DNA of 64,000 nt from Lachnospiraceae bacterium (GTDB taxonomy: Bacteria; Bacillota; Clostridia; Lachnospirales; Lachnospiraceae). Under the pieces are notes generated by a model. That model searched no databases and had not been told where the DNA came from. It saw only the letters and a list, made by a program, of their open reading frames with translations. Where the stretch lies: positions 1-64,000 of the forward strand of contig CAAGDV010000025.1 of the NCBI GenBank assembly GCA_900768755.1, given 5' to 3'. Both the position numbers and the translations under genes were made by a program. Shown here piece by piece: positions 9,045 to 17,210 of this stretch (position 1 is its first letter; the number at the start of each line of letters is the position of its first letter).

Positions 9045-9638
9045 ATGTTAAACTATTTATGGGCGGCAATGATACTTATCGGGATAGTGTACGGAGTTGC
9101 GACCGGAAATGTGTCGGGCGTGAGCGAGGGACTGATAGAGGGCGGAGGCGATGCGGTATCGTTAGCCATAACGATGCTTGGAATAATTTCTCTCTGGATG
9201 GGACTGATGAATATCGCGATGAAAAGCGGATTGATTGATTCGATTCAGCGAAAAATGTATCCGGTTATACGGTGGCTGTTTCCGACCGTTCCGAAAGAGC
9301 ATCCTGCCACACAGTACATCACGGTCAACATAATCGCCAATCTTTTCGGTCTGGGCTGGGCGGCGACGCCTGCTGGGTTGGAGGCGATGAAGGAGCTTGC
9401 GGATGTGTCCGATAAAAAGGCGGGGCGCCATATTGAGTGGGCTTCGGATGCCATGTGCACTTTTCTTGTGATTAACATATCGTCCATCCAGCTTATACCC
9501 GTAAACATAATAGCTTACAGGGCGCAGTACGGCAGCGTGAGTCCGACATCCATCATTATTCCCGGACTCGTTGCGACGACAATCAGTACGACAGCGGGCA
9601 TAGTTTTCTGCAAAATAGCCGGACGAAAGAAAAAATAG
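9045..9638 (+). CDS. spmA: Spore maturation protein A (nucleoside-recognition / Gate family)
   Basis: Polytopic membrane protein of the SpmA family, which in Bacillus is needed for spore core dehydration. It has about four to five helices, with the family features LNYLWAAMILIGI at the start, SLWMGLMNIAMKSGLI in the middle and NLFGLGWAATPAGLEAM. I chose the ATG at 9045 because family members begin MLNYIW; an in-frame ATG 30 bp upstream would add ten unrelated residues. No strong ribosome site is seen for either start. SpmB is usually encoded next to it, but here the next gene is an MFS carrier and the SpmB homologue is 22 kb away. Confidence 0.8.
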   Translation: MLNYLWAAMILIGIVYGVATGNVSGVSEGLIEGGGDAVSLAITMLGIISLWMGLMNIAMKSGLIDSIQRKMYPVIRWLFPTVPKEHPATQYITVNIIANLFGLGWAATPAGLEAMKELADVSDKKAGRHIEWASDAMCTFLVINISSIQLIPVNIIAYRAQYGSVSPTSIIIPGLVATTISTTAGIVFCKIAGRKKK

Positions 9639-9654
9639 GTTCAGGGAGTTTTTT

Positions 9655-10809
9655 ATGCAAAAGAGACTTAAAGTGGTCAGCAATATGTCATTTCTCGTAA
9701 ACGGTATGCTGGCCGTGATGACGGGAACAATCATTACTTATCTGGTCGATGAGTACAACATAACCAACGCGGCGGCTGGCAGGATGGTTGCGGCACAGTC
9801 GGCGGGCAATCTGATTATGGTGCTTTTAAGCGGCTTCCTAATCCAGCTGATAGGAAGAAAAAAGGCGCTCTTCGTATTCCCGACGCTGTTTGCGGTGGGC
9901 TTCGGAGGCGTGGCTTTTGTGAGCAACGAGATTATTCTGTGCGTACTTTTTGCCATCACCGGTGTGGGATGGGGACTGTGTAACAACCTCATAAACATTA
10001 TCATGATGGAGCAGAATAACGGCGATATTAGCGTCCTCTACAGCACCTATGCTTTCGGTTCGTTCCTCGCGCCGTTCTACGTCATGGCGGTGACTGGTTT
10101 TGGCCTGTCATGGAAAGTGGCGGTGTTGACGGTTGTGGTTATGGCGGCGTTACTCATTCCCGGATTTGCGGGAACGAAAGCGGACAACCCCGATGGGACG
10201 ACACCCGCATCCGGAGGCAGAATAGGCGGAAAAGATTTTGCCTTTTTCAAAAATCCCAGATATTATGTGTGCCTTTTGTTGTATTTTGGCTATATCGGAG
10301 TTGAGGTTGCAATTAACTCGTGGATTATCACGTTTCTCACGGGGCAGGAACTGATGAAGAGGAACCTTGCTGAGATAATGCTTTCGGTGTTCTGGGCGGT
10401 GATAATTGTGGTAAGGCTTGTGTGCGGCAGAATATTCCGCAGAATCCCGGTAAAATATCTGCTTCTTGCGCAATGGAGCCTTACGGCATTGTGTTTTGCG
10501 GCACTTCTCAATGTCAAGACAACAGTCGGCGCAATCGTCATGGTGGTGCTTCTGGCAATGGTTATCGGACCAATCTGCCAGTACAATGCGGGCAACGCCG
10601 AGATTTTTATAAAGGGAAAAGGCTTTTCGGGCGGATTTCTGTTCGCGACGGGCTGCCTCGGTTCAATTCTTCTCCCGATGATTGTGGGTAACCTCACCGA
10701 TTCACGCGGTATCTTCCAAGGAATGTGTGTGGTGTGCGGCACGATGCTCTGCATGATAGCTGTGAGCGTAGTTAATATTTTGGTCAACAGGAAAGATAAA
10801 AAGGCGTAG
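9655..10809 (+). CDS. Major facilitator superfamily transporter
   Basis: A 384-residue inner-membrane carrier with about twelve predicted helices and a loop motif GRKKALFVFP between helices 2 and 3, as in MFS proteins. The GVGWGLCNNLINIIMMEQ helix resembles those of sugar carriers of the FucP-like group. It starts 16 bp after spmA and ends 1 bp before the sensor kinase gene, so it belongs to that transcript. Because the locus carries a GH29 fucosidase and oligosaccharide importers, a monosaccharide substrate is a reasonable guess but not shown. Confidence 0.75.
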   Translation: MQKRLKVVSNMSFLVNGMLAVMTGTIITYLVDEYNITNAAAGRMVAAQSAGNLIMVLLSGFLIQLIGRKKALFVFPTLFAVGFGGVAFVSNEIILCVLFAITGVGWGLCNNLINIIMMEQNNGDISVLYSTYAFGSFLAPFYVMAVTGFGLSWKVAVLTVVVMAALLIPGFAGTKADNPDGTTPASGGRIGGKDFAFFKNPRYYVCLLLYFGYIGVEVAINSWIITFLTGQELMKRNLAEIMLSVFWAVIIVVRLVCGRIFRRIPVKYLLLAQWSLTALCFAALLNVKTTVGAIVMVVLLAMVIGPICQYNAGNAEIFIKGKGFSGGFLFATGCLGSILLPMIVGNLTDSRGIFQGMCVVCGTMLCMIAVSVVNILVNRKDKKA

Positions 10810-10810
10810 C

Positions 10811-12610
10811 ATGAAAAAGTGGATTTCAAAACTCGCGGGGAAATACACTCATCAGAAGATGAGGACGCAGCTGATAATAATATATTTTGTCGCAGTATTC
10901 ACACCGATTATGGTGCTGGGTGTTTTTCTCGTGAGAGCGGGCGTCGGAAATCTTTCCCAATATCACGCGGACCTTCTTAAATCGAATAACAGCCGTGTGC
11001 GCTCGGTGCTTTTTGAGATAACCAACCAGATTAACAATATATCCGACGAGATATGTTTTGATGATGAACTTAACCGGATTCTCTGCAGCGATTTTGCGTC
11101 GGAGGAGGATTTTAAGGCTGCAGTGGGCGGATACCACAAGCTCACCTCGTATATGCAGAATTATGCGGGAGTGTCGGAGATTTTTGTGTATTCCGGCGAG
11201 GAACATGCGGTTGACACCGGCTGCTTTAAGGCGGTTGGGCACAGCATCAAAAATGCGCGATGGTACATAACTGCGAGAAGGCAGTACAGCCCTATATGGG
11301 AGATTATCGAGGATACTGACGATTACGGAAACACCTACAGAAGTCTTGCACTGATTCGCAAAATTGCGCTCTACGGCAAGGATACCGACGCCATACTCAT
11401 GGTAAAAATCGACAACAATTACCTCAAAAACCGCGTGGACGCCAATGACAATGTCATAATCCTAACGGACTCGACAAAAGAGATTTTTTACAGCAGCGAC
11501 AGGGAGGATTACTCGGAAGAGGATATTTTGTATACGATTGATACACCCGACAGTTATTTTACCTACGAAGGAAACATGAATTACCACGGTTTTTCATGCA
11601 TGACGTACATATCGACGCTTAACATGACGCAGTCGAACTCCAATATTTTTGTGACGACAATCGATTTGCTTGCCAACCGGAACATCCAGAACATCCGTGT
11701 ACTGTCTTTTCTGGTAATTGGCGCGGCACTTGTTCTTCCCGGCATAATAATGATTTTGTTTATTAACACATTTACAAAACAAGTGGTGACGTTGCGGGAT
11801 GAGATGTTTAAGGTCAGCCAGGGCGACTATGAACTCGTCGGGGATTTTGACGGCTGCAGGGAGCTTGATTCGGCATACGACGACCTTAAGATAATGGTTG
11901 ACCGTATCAAAGAGATGGATGAGCAGATGTACGCAGACAAAATCTCCCAGCAGGAGCTTCAGAACGAGCAGCAGAAAATGGAATTCCAGATGCTAGCAAG
12001 CCAGATTAACCCGCACTTTCTGTACAATACGCTTGAGATGATAAGGATGAAGGCGATAACTGCGGATGATGTGGAGACTGCGGGCGCAATAAAGCTTCTC
12101 GGCAAATCAATGCGCTATGTGCTCGACAACACGGGAACCAGATATACGACCATCGCCAAAGAGATGTCGCACATCGAGACCTACCTTCAGATTCAGAGGC
12201 TGCGTTTCGGCGACAGGGTCAATTACACAATAAACAATAAGGAGTCGGTTTTTTTGGACCGGGCCATGATTCTTCCGCTTCTTTTGCAGCCGATAGTTGA
12301 GAACGCAATCGTTCACGGCCTTGAGGAGGTGGAGAGCGGGGGAATGATTACCGTGGACATTGAGAGAGAGGGAGAATCAGACCTTTTGATTACAATCACG
12401 GACAACGGTTGCGGAATGGACGAGGATACCCTGAAAAACATGCGGGACAATCTTGAACACGGAACCATCAAGGAACGGTACGGAATCGGGCTGTATAATA
12501 TTCATCAGAGGACAAAACTGTGCTACGGCGAGGATTACGGTCTTACGATTGACAGCAGATTGGGCGTGGGAACAAGGGTTGTCACCCGGATAAAACTCAT
12601 CTACCACTAA
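10811..12610 (+). CDS. Sensor histidine kinase, YesM/LytS-like (His_kinase family)
   Basis: Membrane sensor of 599 residues. A TM helix lies near residues 22-42, then a large extracytoplasmic sensor, a second TM near 297-320 and a HAMP-like linker. The phospho-acceptor His402 is in INPHFLYNTLE. The ATPase domain has an N box (QPIVENAIVHG), a G1 box (DNGCGMD) and a G2 box (YGIGLYNIHQR). This kinase class normally pairs with AraC-type response regulators and controls sugar ABC transporter genes. The best partner in view is the AraC-type regulator at 22855-24396 on the other strand. It follows the MFS gene with a 1-bp gap, implying translational coupling. Confidence 0.88.
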   Translation: MKKWISKLAGKYTHQKMRTQLIIIYFVAVFTPIMVLGVFLVRAGVGNLSQYHADLLKSNNSRVRSVLFEITNQINNISDEICFDDELNRILCSDFASEEDFKAAVGGYHKLTSYMQNYAGVSEIFVYSGEEHAVDTGCFKAVGHSIKNARWYITARRQYSPIWEIIEDTDDYGNTYRSLALIRKIALYGKDTDAILMVKIDNNYLKNRVDANDNVIILTDSTKEIFYSSDREDYSEEDILYTIDTPDSYFTYEGNMNYHGFSCMTYISTLNMTQSNSNIFVTTIDLLANRNIQNIRVLSFLVIGAALVLPGIIMILFINTFTKQVVTLRDEMFKVSQGDYELVGDFDGCRELDSAYDDLKIMVDRIKEMDEQMYADKISQQELQNEQQKMEFQMLASQINPHFLYNTLEMIRMKAITADDVETAGAIKLLGKSMRYVLDNTGTRYTTIAKEMSHIETYLQIQRLRFGDRVNYTINNKESVFLDRAMILPLLLQPIVENAIVHGLEEVESGGMITVDIEREGESDLLITITDNGCGMDEDTLKNMRDNLEHGTIKERYGIGLYNIHQRTKLCYGEDYGLTIDSRLGVGTRVVTRIKLIYH

Positions 12611-12660
12611 AATTGTCAGTATTTTGTGTCTAAAAAATAATGTATCGACGAAATTCTAAA

Positions 12661-12735
12661 AATAATATAATTACATAGTAAAAAAGTATAGTCGCGTTTT
12701 GTCGCGACACAATCAAATTATAGGAGGATTTATTG
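12661..12735 (+). promoter_or_regulatory. Promoter and operator region of the surface repeat protein gene
   Basis: TATAAT at 12665-12670 is followed by TACATAGTAAA; an almost identical TATAAT-ACATAGTAAA occurs upstream of the permease gene at 14702. Between it and the start is a perfect inverted repeat, GTCGCG-TTTTGT-CGCGAC, at 12691-12708. AGGAGG is at 12722-12727. The shared sequence suggests common control, and the palindrome could be an operator or an RNA hairpin; both are inference. Confidence 0.4.
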
Positions 12736-14505
12736 ATGAAGAAAGCAATGAAGAAAGTTTTGGTTGCTGTTCTTTCAGCACTCATGTTGCTTGGTTCATT
12801 CGTTATTCCTGCAGCTGCAGATGATGATGAGTTCCAGGCATGCGTTGAAGGTCAGTTTGACACAAGCTTTGAGGGCAACTTTGACGAGTGGGCAGACCTT
12901 AAGGCTGACTACACAATGACCCTTAAGAAAGATGGTCTTGTTACATACAAGGCTGATTATGGTCAGAAGGTTAAGTTCTCAGGAAACTATGTAGGACTTA
13001 ACACCAATGTTCCTGTTGAGAAAGATGCTGACGATAAGGTTATCAACAAGGCAGGACTTGTTTCAGTTAAACTTGACGGAGTTGAAGTTGCAATCGCAGA
13101 TCCGTCACTTCTTACAGAAGAGGGTCTTGACAGCGGTGTAAGAATCAACCTTACCAACCAGTGGAACGGAGATATCACAACACAGCCTATCGATCCTCAG
13201 GTATGGGCAGACACAGAGTTCCAGGTAATTGAGATTGAGTTCTATGTTGGCGATTATGAGCCGGCTAACAAAGTATGTGTCGAGGGACAGTTTGATACAA
13301 GCTACGAAGGAAACTTCGATGAGTGGGCAGACCTTAAGGCTGACTACACAATGGATTTTGCAAAGAACGGTACTGTTACATACACAGCTGACTACGGTCA
13401 GAAGGTTAAGTTCTCAGGAAACTATGTAGGACTTAACACCAGTGTTCCTGTTGTAAAGGATGCTGACGACAAGGTTATCAATGATGCAGCACTTGTTTCA
13501 GTTAAACTTGATGGTGTTGAAGTTGAGATTGCAGATCCGTCACTTCTTACAGCAGAGGGAATTGACGGCGGTGTAAGAATCAACCTTACCAACCAGTGGA
13601 ACGGAGATATCACAACACAGCCTATCGCTCCTGAAGTATGGGAGACAGCATTCCAGGTAATTGAAGTTCAGTTCTATATTAATGACACAGATGCACCGGC
13701 ACCGGGCGGAGATGAGGAGCCTTCTGAGGATGAGCCGTCAGAGTCAGACGCATTCGATGCAAGCAGCAAGGATTATTTTGCACAGTTGTTTGTACAGTTT
13801 GACGGAGCATGGGCATTCAGAAACCCTTATTCAGATGGTACATACGGCGGATCAGCAGGATATCCGGATTGTGATGCTCTTATCGCATGGGTAGATACCG
13901 ATGGAGACGGAACAACAGATGCCGTTCCTCATGAGGGCGCAAAATTCGAAGATGCTAAGCTTTTAGGTAACGGAACATATTCTATTAAGTTCACATCAGA
14001 TACTTTACCTGAGGGATGTACAGCAATTAACCTTATCGGTATTTCTACAAACATTCCGGCTTCAGCAGTTGATATCGTTAAGTTCACAAATGTTAAGATT
14101 ATTGTTAACAACATGGTTGGAACAGCTTACACATATTCAGAGGGAACAGCTGATCCTGATACAGACACCTTTATCAATATTCTTGGTGTAAATAAGTGGA
14201 ACAGTGAAGTATGTGCAGATGCTAACGCATTGTTCGCAGATGCTGCAAACTGGCCGGCAGAAGGTGTTTCAAGTATTGAAATCCAGTTCACCGTATCAGG
14301 CTTCTCATATGACAAGGCAGCCGAAGGCGATAACAACGGCGGAGAAGGCACCACAACAGCACCTACTACAGAAGCAGCCAAGGAAGAGAAAGAGGGCGGA
14401 CTTTCAACAGGAGCTCTTATCGCAATCATCGCAGGATGCGTTGCCGTAGTTGCAGTAATCGTTGTAGTAGTTGTAGTATCAAGCAAGAAGAAAAAAGCAA
14501 ACTAA
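12736..14505 (+). CDS. Surface-anchored protein with duplicated domain, function unknown
   Basis: A 589-residue exported protein. The ATG at 12736 was chosen over the TTG one codon upstream because AGGAGG sits 8 nt before it. After a signal peptide ending AAA-DDD come two near-identical domains of about 145 residues (each starting CVEGQFDTS and containing NFDEWADLKADYTM, GNYVGLNT and TNQWNGDITTQPI). A third, different domain follows (about 345-535, ending in QFTVSGFSYD), then an acidic linker and a C-terminal TM helix ending SSKKKKAN. The two repeats are also highly similar in DNA. Position between a sensor kinase and sugar permeases suggests glycan binding at the surface, but I recognise no known carbohydrate-binding family. 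Confidence 0.8.
   Translation: MKKAMKKVLVAVLSALMLLGSFVIPAAADDDEFQACVEGQFDTSFEGNFDEWADLKADYTMTLKKDGLVTYKADYGQKVKFSGNYVGLNTNVPVEKDADDKVINKAGLVSVKLDGVEVAIADPSLLTEEGLDSGVRINLTNQWNGDITTQPIDPQVWADTEFQVIEIEFYVGDYEPANKVCVEGQFDTSYEGNFDEWADLKADYTMDFAKNGTVTYTADYGQKVKFSGNYVGLNTSVPVVKDADDKVINDAALVSVKLDGVEVEIADPSLLTAEGIDGGVRINLTNQWNGDITTQPIAPEVWETAFQVIEVQFYINDTDAPAPGGDEEPSEDEPSESDAFDASSKDYFAQLFVQFDGAWAFRNPYSDGTYGGSAGYPDCDALIAWVDTDGDGTTDAVPHEGAKFEDAKLLGNGTYSIKFTSDTLPEGCTAINLIGISTNIPASAVDIVKFTNVKIIVNNMVGTAYTYSEGTADPDTDTFINILGVNKWNSEVCADANALFADAANWPAEGVSSIEIQFTVSGFSYDKAAEGDNNGGEGTTTAPTTEAAKEEKEGGLSTGALIAIIAGCVAVVAVIVVVVVVSSKKKKAN
12835..13690 (+). repeat. Intragenic tandem duplication of about 430 bp
   Basis: Two adjacent units (about 12835-13260 and 13261-13690) encode the repeated domain. 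Long stretches are identical in DNA, for example the segment coding for VKFSGNYVGLNT and that for NLTNQWNGDITTQPI. This indicates recent duplication or gene conversion between units. Confidence 0.85.
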
Positions 14506-14558
14506 TCGGTTAGGCATTTAATTGATTGAACGGCTGTTAATTACAGTCTTACAGTGTG

Positions 14559-14592
14559 GCTCCGGTCGCGATTGCGGCCGGAGCTTTACTTA
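14559..14592 (+). terminator. Putative terminator after the surface repeat protein
   Basis: GCTCCGG at 14559 pairs with CCGGAGC ending at 14583, with further G/C pairs inside, followed by TTTACTT. The weak T-tract lowers confidence. It would separate the surface protein from the transporter operon. Confidence 0.5.
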
Positions 14593-14658
14593 TGTAGTGA
14601 GCAAAAATTTACTGTATTTTTTCTGCAATTATGATTGTATTCTAAAAGCGGCTTTTAT

Positions 14659-14701
14659 TTTATAATACATAGTAAACTGATATTACTATGGGAGGTCAAG
14701 A
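14659..14701 (+). promoter_or_regulatory. Putative promoter of the oligosaccharide transporter operon
   Basis: TATAAT at 14661-14666 is followed by ACATAGTAAA, matching the promoter region at 12665. No good -35 is seen at 17 bp. GGGAGGTC precedes the start codon at 14702. Confidence 0.4.
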
Positions 14702-16171
14702 ATGAAGACGGAAAAAACACTTAGAGAAAAAATTGCCGACAAGCTTTATTGGATTATCAGACTCGGCATTCTCGCAGTGAGTATTTTAATGTTTTTCCCT
14801 GCTTTTAACGCAGCCAGGATATGTTCGACGGTCAATAAGAATATGTCCCTGTTCACGTCCGCAGTATCATGGGACGGTTTGAAGCAGGATGTAGGAACCG
14901 CATTCCGATTCGGAATACTGAACGAAGATACATATCGTCTTATCATGGTGGCGGCGTTTATATCCGTTGTCGGCATTGTGATTATGGCAGCGGGCGGATG
15001 TATGTCGCTTGGTAATACTAAGATGAAGAAGATCAGCAATATCCCTTCTGCTGTTGGTTCAGTTGTGCTTTTGGGCGGAATGATTTTTACGGAGGTCATA
15101 CGCAACAAGCTTTTTACCGAAGTGTCAGCATATGATGCGGCACACAAGGGAAGCGAGAAGGTTGCGGAGTACGGATTTACGCTTCCGTACGGCACATATG
15201 TTTTTGGAATCATCGCGGCAGTGGTGCTCTTATTCACTATTTTGGCAGTATTTGTGCTTCCGAAGGTTGAAAAAGGCGCGCGCATGGAGATGGAGACCAA
15301 ATTCAAGCTCTTTTTGATTATGCTTCCGTTTATTGCGTTGGTACTTATTTTCTCATATCTTCCGCTTTATGGCTGGAGATATGCCTTCTTCAATTATAAA
15401 CCGGGTACCGAGCTTACGAGTGAGAACTTTGTCGGATGGTTCTGGTTTAAATACCTGTTCCAGGATGCCCAGACAAGAGCGGACGTTGTCAAGGTGTTAA
15501 GAAATACACTTATCATGAGCGGTCTCGGTATTGCGACAAGCTGGGTTCCGATGGCTTTTGCAATCTTCTTCAATGAGATTAAGGCCAAATGGGTAAGAAA
15601 GGGCGTGCAGGTAATCACAACCGTTCCTAACTTTATCAGCTGGGTAATGGTTTATACAATCGCATTCGCTATCTTCTCTACACAGGGATTTATCAACAAA
15701 CTTACCGGAGGAACTACCAACTACCTGCTTAATCCGGGCGGAACATGGTTTAAGATGCTTCTCTGGGGAATGTGGAAGGGAACCGGTTGGAGCGCAATCG
15801 TATACATAGCCGGTATCACGGGTATCGACCCGCAGCTTTATGAGGCGGCTACCGTAGACGGTGCGGGAAGATTCCAGAAGATGTGGCACGTAACACTGCC
15901 CGGACTTCTGCCTACATACTGCGTTCTTCTCCTCATGCAGATTGCCAATATTCTTACTAACGGTATGGATCAGTATCTTGTATTCCGCAATGAGAACAAC
16001 GCCGACCTTATCACGGTTCTTGACCTGTATGTGTATAAGCTTGGCCTTGAGGGACAGAACACTATTCCACTTTCAACCGTTGCAAGTATGTTTAAGTCGG
16101 TTGTCAGCGTTATTTTGTTATTCAGTGCTAACGGAATTTCCAAATTAATCCGTGGCGAGAGTATTATGTAG
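14702..16171 (+). CDS. ABC transporter permease, LplB-like, with N-terminal membrane extension
   Basis: Inner-membrane permease for import of oligosaccharides. The C-terminal ~290 residues are a standard LplB-type permease with the EAA loop EAATVDGAGRFQKMWHVTLP, which docks the ATPase. At 489 residues it is much longer than the usual ~300, because the first ~185 residues add about four extra helices of unknown role. It is co-transcribed with the second permease (13 bp gap) and the solute-binding lipoprotein. No ATPase gene is nearby, so a shared MsmK-type ATPase elsewhere is likely, as is common for this family. Confidence 0.85.
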   Translation: MKTEKTLREKIADKLYWIIRLGILAVSILMFFPAFNAARICSTVNKNMSLFTSAVSWDGLKQDVGTAFRFGILNEDTYRLIMVAAFISVVGIVIMAAGGCMSLGNTKMKKISNIPSAVGSVVLLGGMIFTEVIRNKLFTEVSAYDAAHKGSEKVAEYGFTLPYGTYVFGIIAAVVLLFTILAVFVLPKVEKGARMEMETKFKLFLIMLPFIALVLIFSYLPLYGWRYAFFNYKPGTELTSENFVGWFWFKYLFQDAQTRADVVKVLRNTLIMSGLGIATSWVPMAFAIFFNEIKAKWVRKGVQVITTVPNFISWVMVYTIAFAIFSTQGFINKLTGGTTNYLLNPGGTWFKMLLWGMWKGTGWSAIVYIAGITGIDPQLYEAATVDGAGRFQKMWHVTLPGLLPTYCVLLLMQIANILTNGMDQYLVFRNENNADLITVLDLYVYKLGLEGQNTIPLSTVASMFKSVVSVILLFSANGISKLIRGESIM

Positions 16172-16184
16172 GAGGTGGGACGGT

Positions 16185-17153
16185 ATGGCAAAACTTTCTG
16201 AACAGATGAAAAAAGAACTGAAAGCAGAGAAAGAATACAAGAAAAACCACAAGCGTCTATACAAGCTTACCGCCGGGGATGTTGTTTTCCACATTATAAA
16301 CTACACAATATTTATATTGTTTGCTTTGCTTTGCTTTTTCCCGTTCTACTACATTTTTATTAACACAATTTCAGAGCCTGAGCACGTTATAAGACAGGCA
16401 ATTACATTCTGGCCGAAGGGCTTTACCCTTGAGGCATACAAGAGAGTTATCAAAGTTAACGATATCGGAACTGCATTCATGGTAACACTTGCAAGAACCG
16501 TGTTCGGAACCGCGCTGATGGTTATTTCGTCCGGACTTGTGGGCTACCTCGTTACCAAAAAAGAGATGTGGCACAGAAAAATATGGTACAGAATGTTTGT
16601 TGTAACAATGTACTTTAACGCCGGAATTATCCCGTGGTTTTTGAACATGTCAATGCTTGGTCTTACCAACAACTTTATGGCATATATTATCCCGGGAATT
16701 GTGGCACCTTACAACATCATTCTTGTTAAGACGTATATTGAGTCTATTCCTGCCGAGATGGAGGAGAGTGCTTATATCGACGGCGCCGGATTTATGACAA
16801 TCTTCTGGAAGATTATCTGGCCGTTGTCAAAGCCGATTCTTGCAACCATCACAATATTTGGTGCGGTAGGAAGCTGGAACTCATTCACCGATTCACTTAT
16901 TTTGATGAAGTCGGCAGCCAATCTGCAGACCTTACAGCACAAACTGTACATCTACCTGAATCAGAGTTCTAACCTTGCGTCACTGTTCAATACGCCGGGT
17001 TCAACTCCGAACTCAGCGATGATGAACATGCAGTACACCATTGTTATCAAGTACACAATTTCAATGATTACCATCATTCCGATTCTTGTTGTGTATCCGT
17101 TCATGTCAAAATACTTTGAAGAAGGTATTATGCTCGGAGCGGTTAAGGGTTAA
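16185..17153 (+). CDS. ABC transporter permease, YtcP-like
   Basis: Second membrane subunit of the same importer, 322 residues with about six helices and the EAA-type loop ESAYIDGAGFMTIFWKIIWP. The ATG at 16185 is chosen because AGGAGGT overlaps the upstream stop region at the right distance, whereas an earlier in-frame ATG lies within the preceding gene. The C-terminal EEGIMLGAVKG is the normal family ending. Confidence 0.88.
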   Translation: MAKLSEQMKKELKAEKEYKKNHKRLYKLTAGDVVFHIINYTIFILFALLCFFPFYYIFINTISEPEHVIRQAITFWPKGFTLEAYKRVIKVNDIGTAFMVTLARTVFGTALMVISSGLVGYLVTKKEMWHRKIWYRMFVVTMYFNAGIIPWFLNMSMLGLTNNFMAYIIPGIVAPYNIILVKTYIESIPAEMEESAYIDGAGFMTIFWKIIWPLSKPILATITIFGAVGSWNSFTDSLILMKSAANLQTLQHKLYIYLNQSSNLASLFNTPGSTPNSAMMNMQYTIVIKYTISMITIIPILVVYPFMSKYFEEGIMLGAVKG

Positions 17154-17161
17154 TGTATGTT

Positions 17162-17180
17162 TTGCCCGGCAATCGGGCTT
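17162..17180 (+). promoter_or_regulatory. Intercistronic hairpin between permease and binding-protein genes
   Basis: GCCCG-gcaat-CGGGC with a following TT lies between permease and solute-binding protein. Short hairpins here often protect mRNA or partly end transcription so that the binding protein is made in excess. The role is inferred. Confidence 0.4.
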
Positions 17181-17210
17181 AATATAATTAAAAAAAAGGA
17201 GGATAATTAA

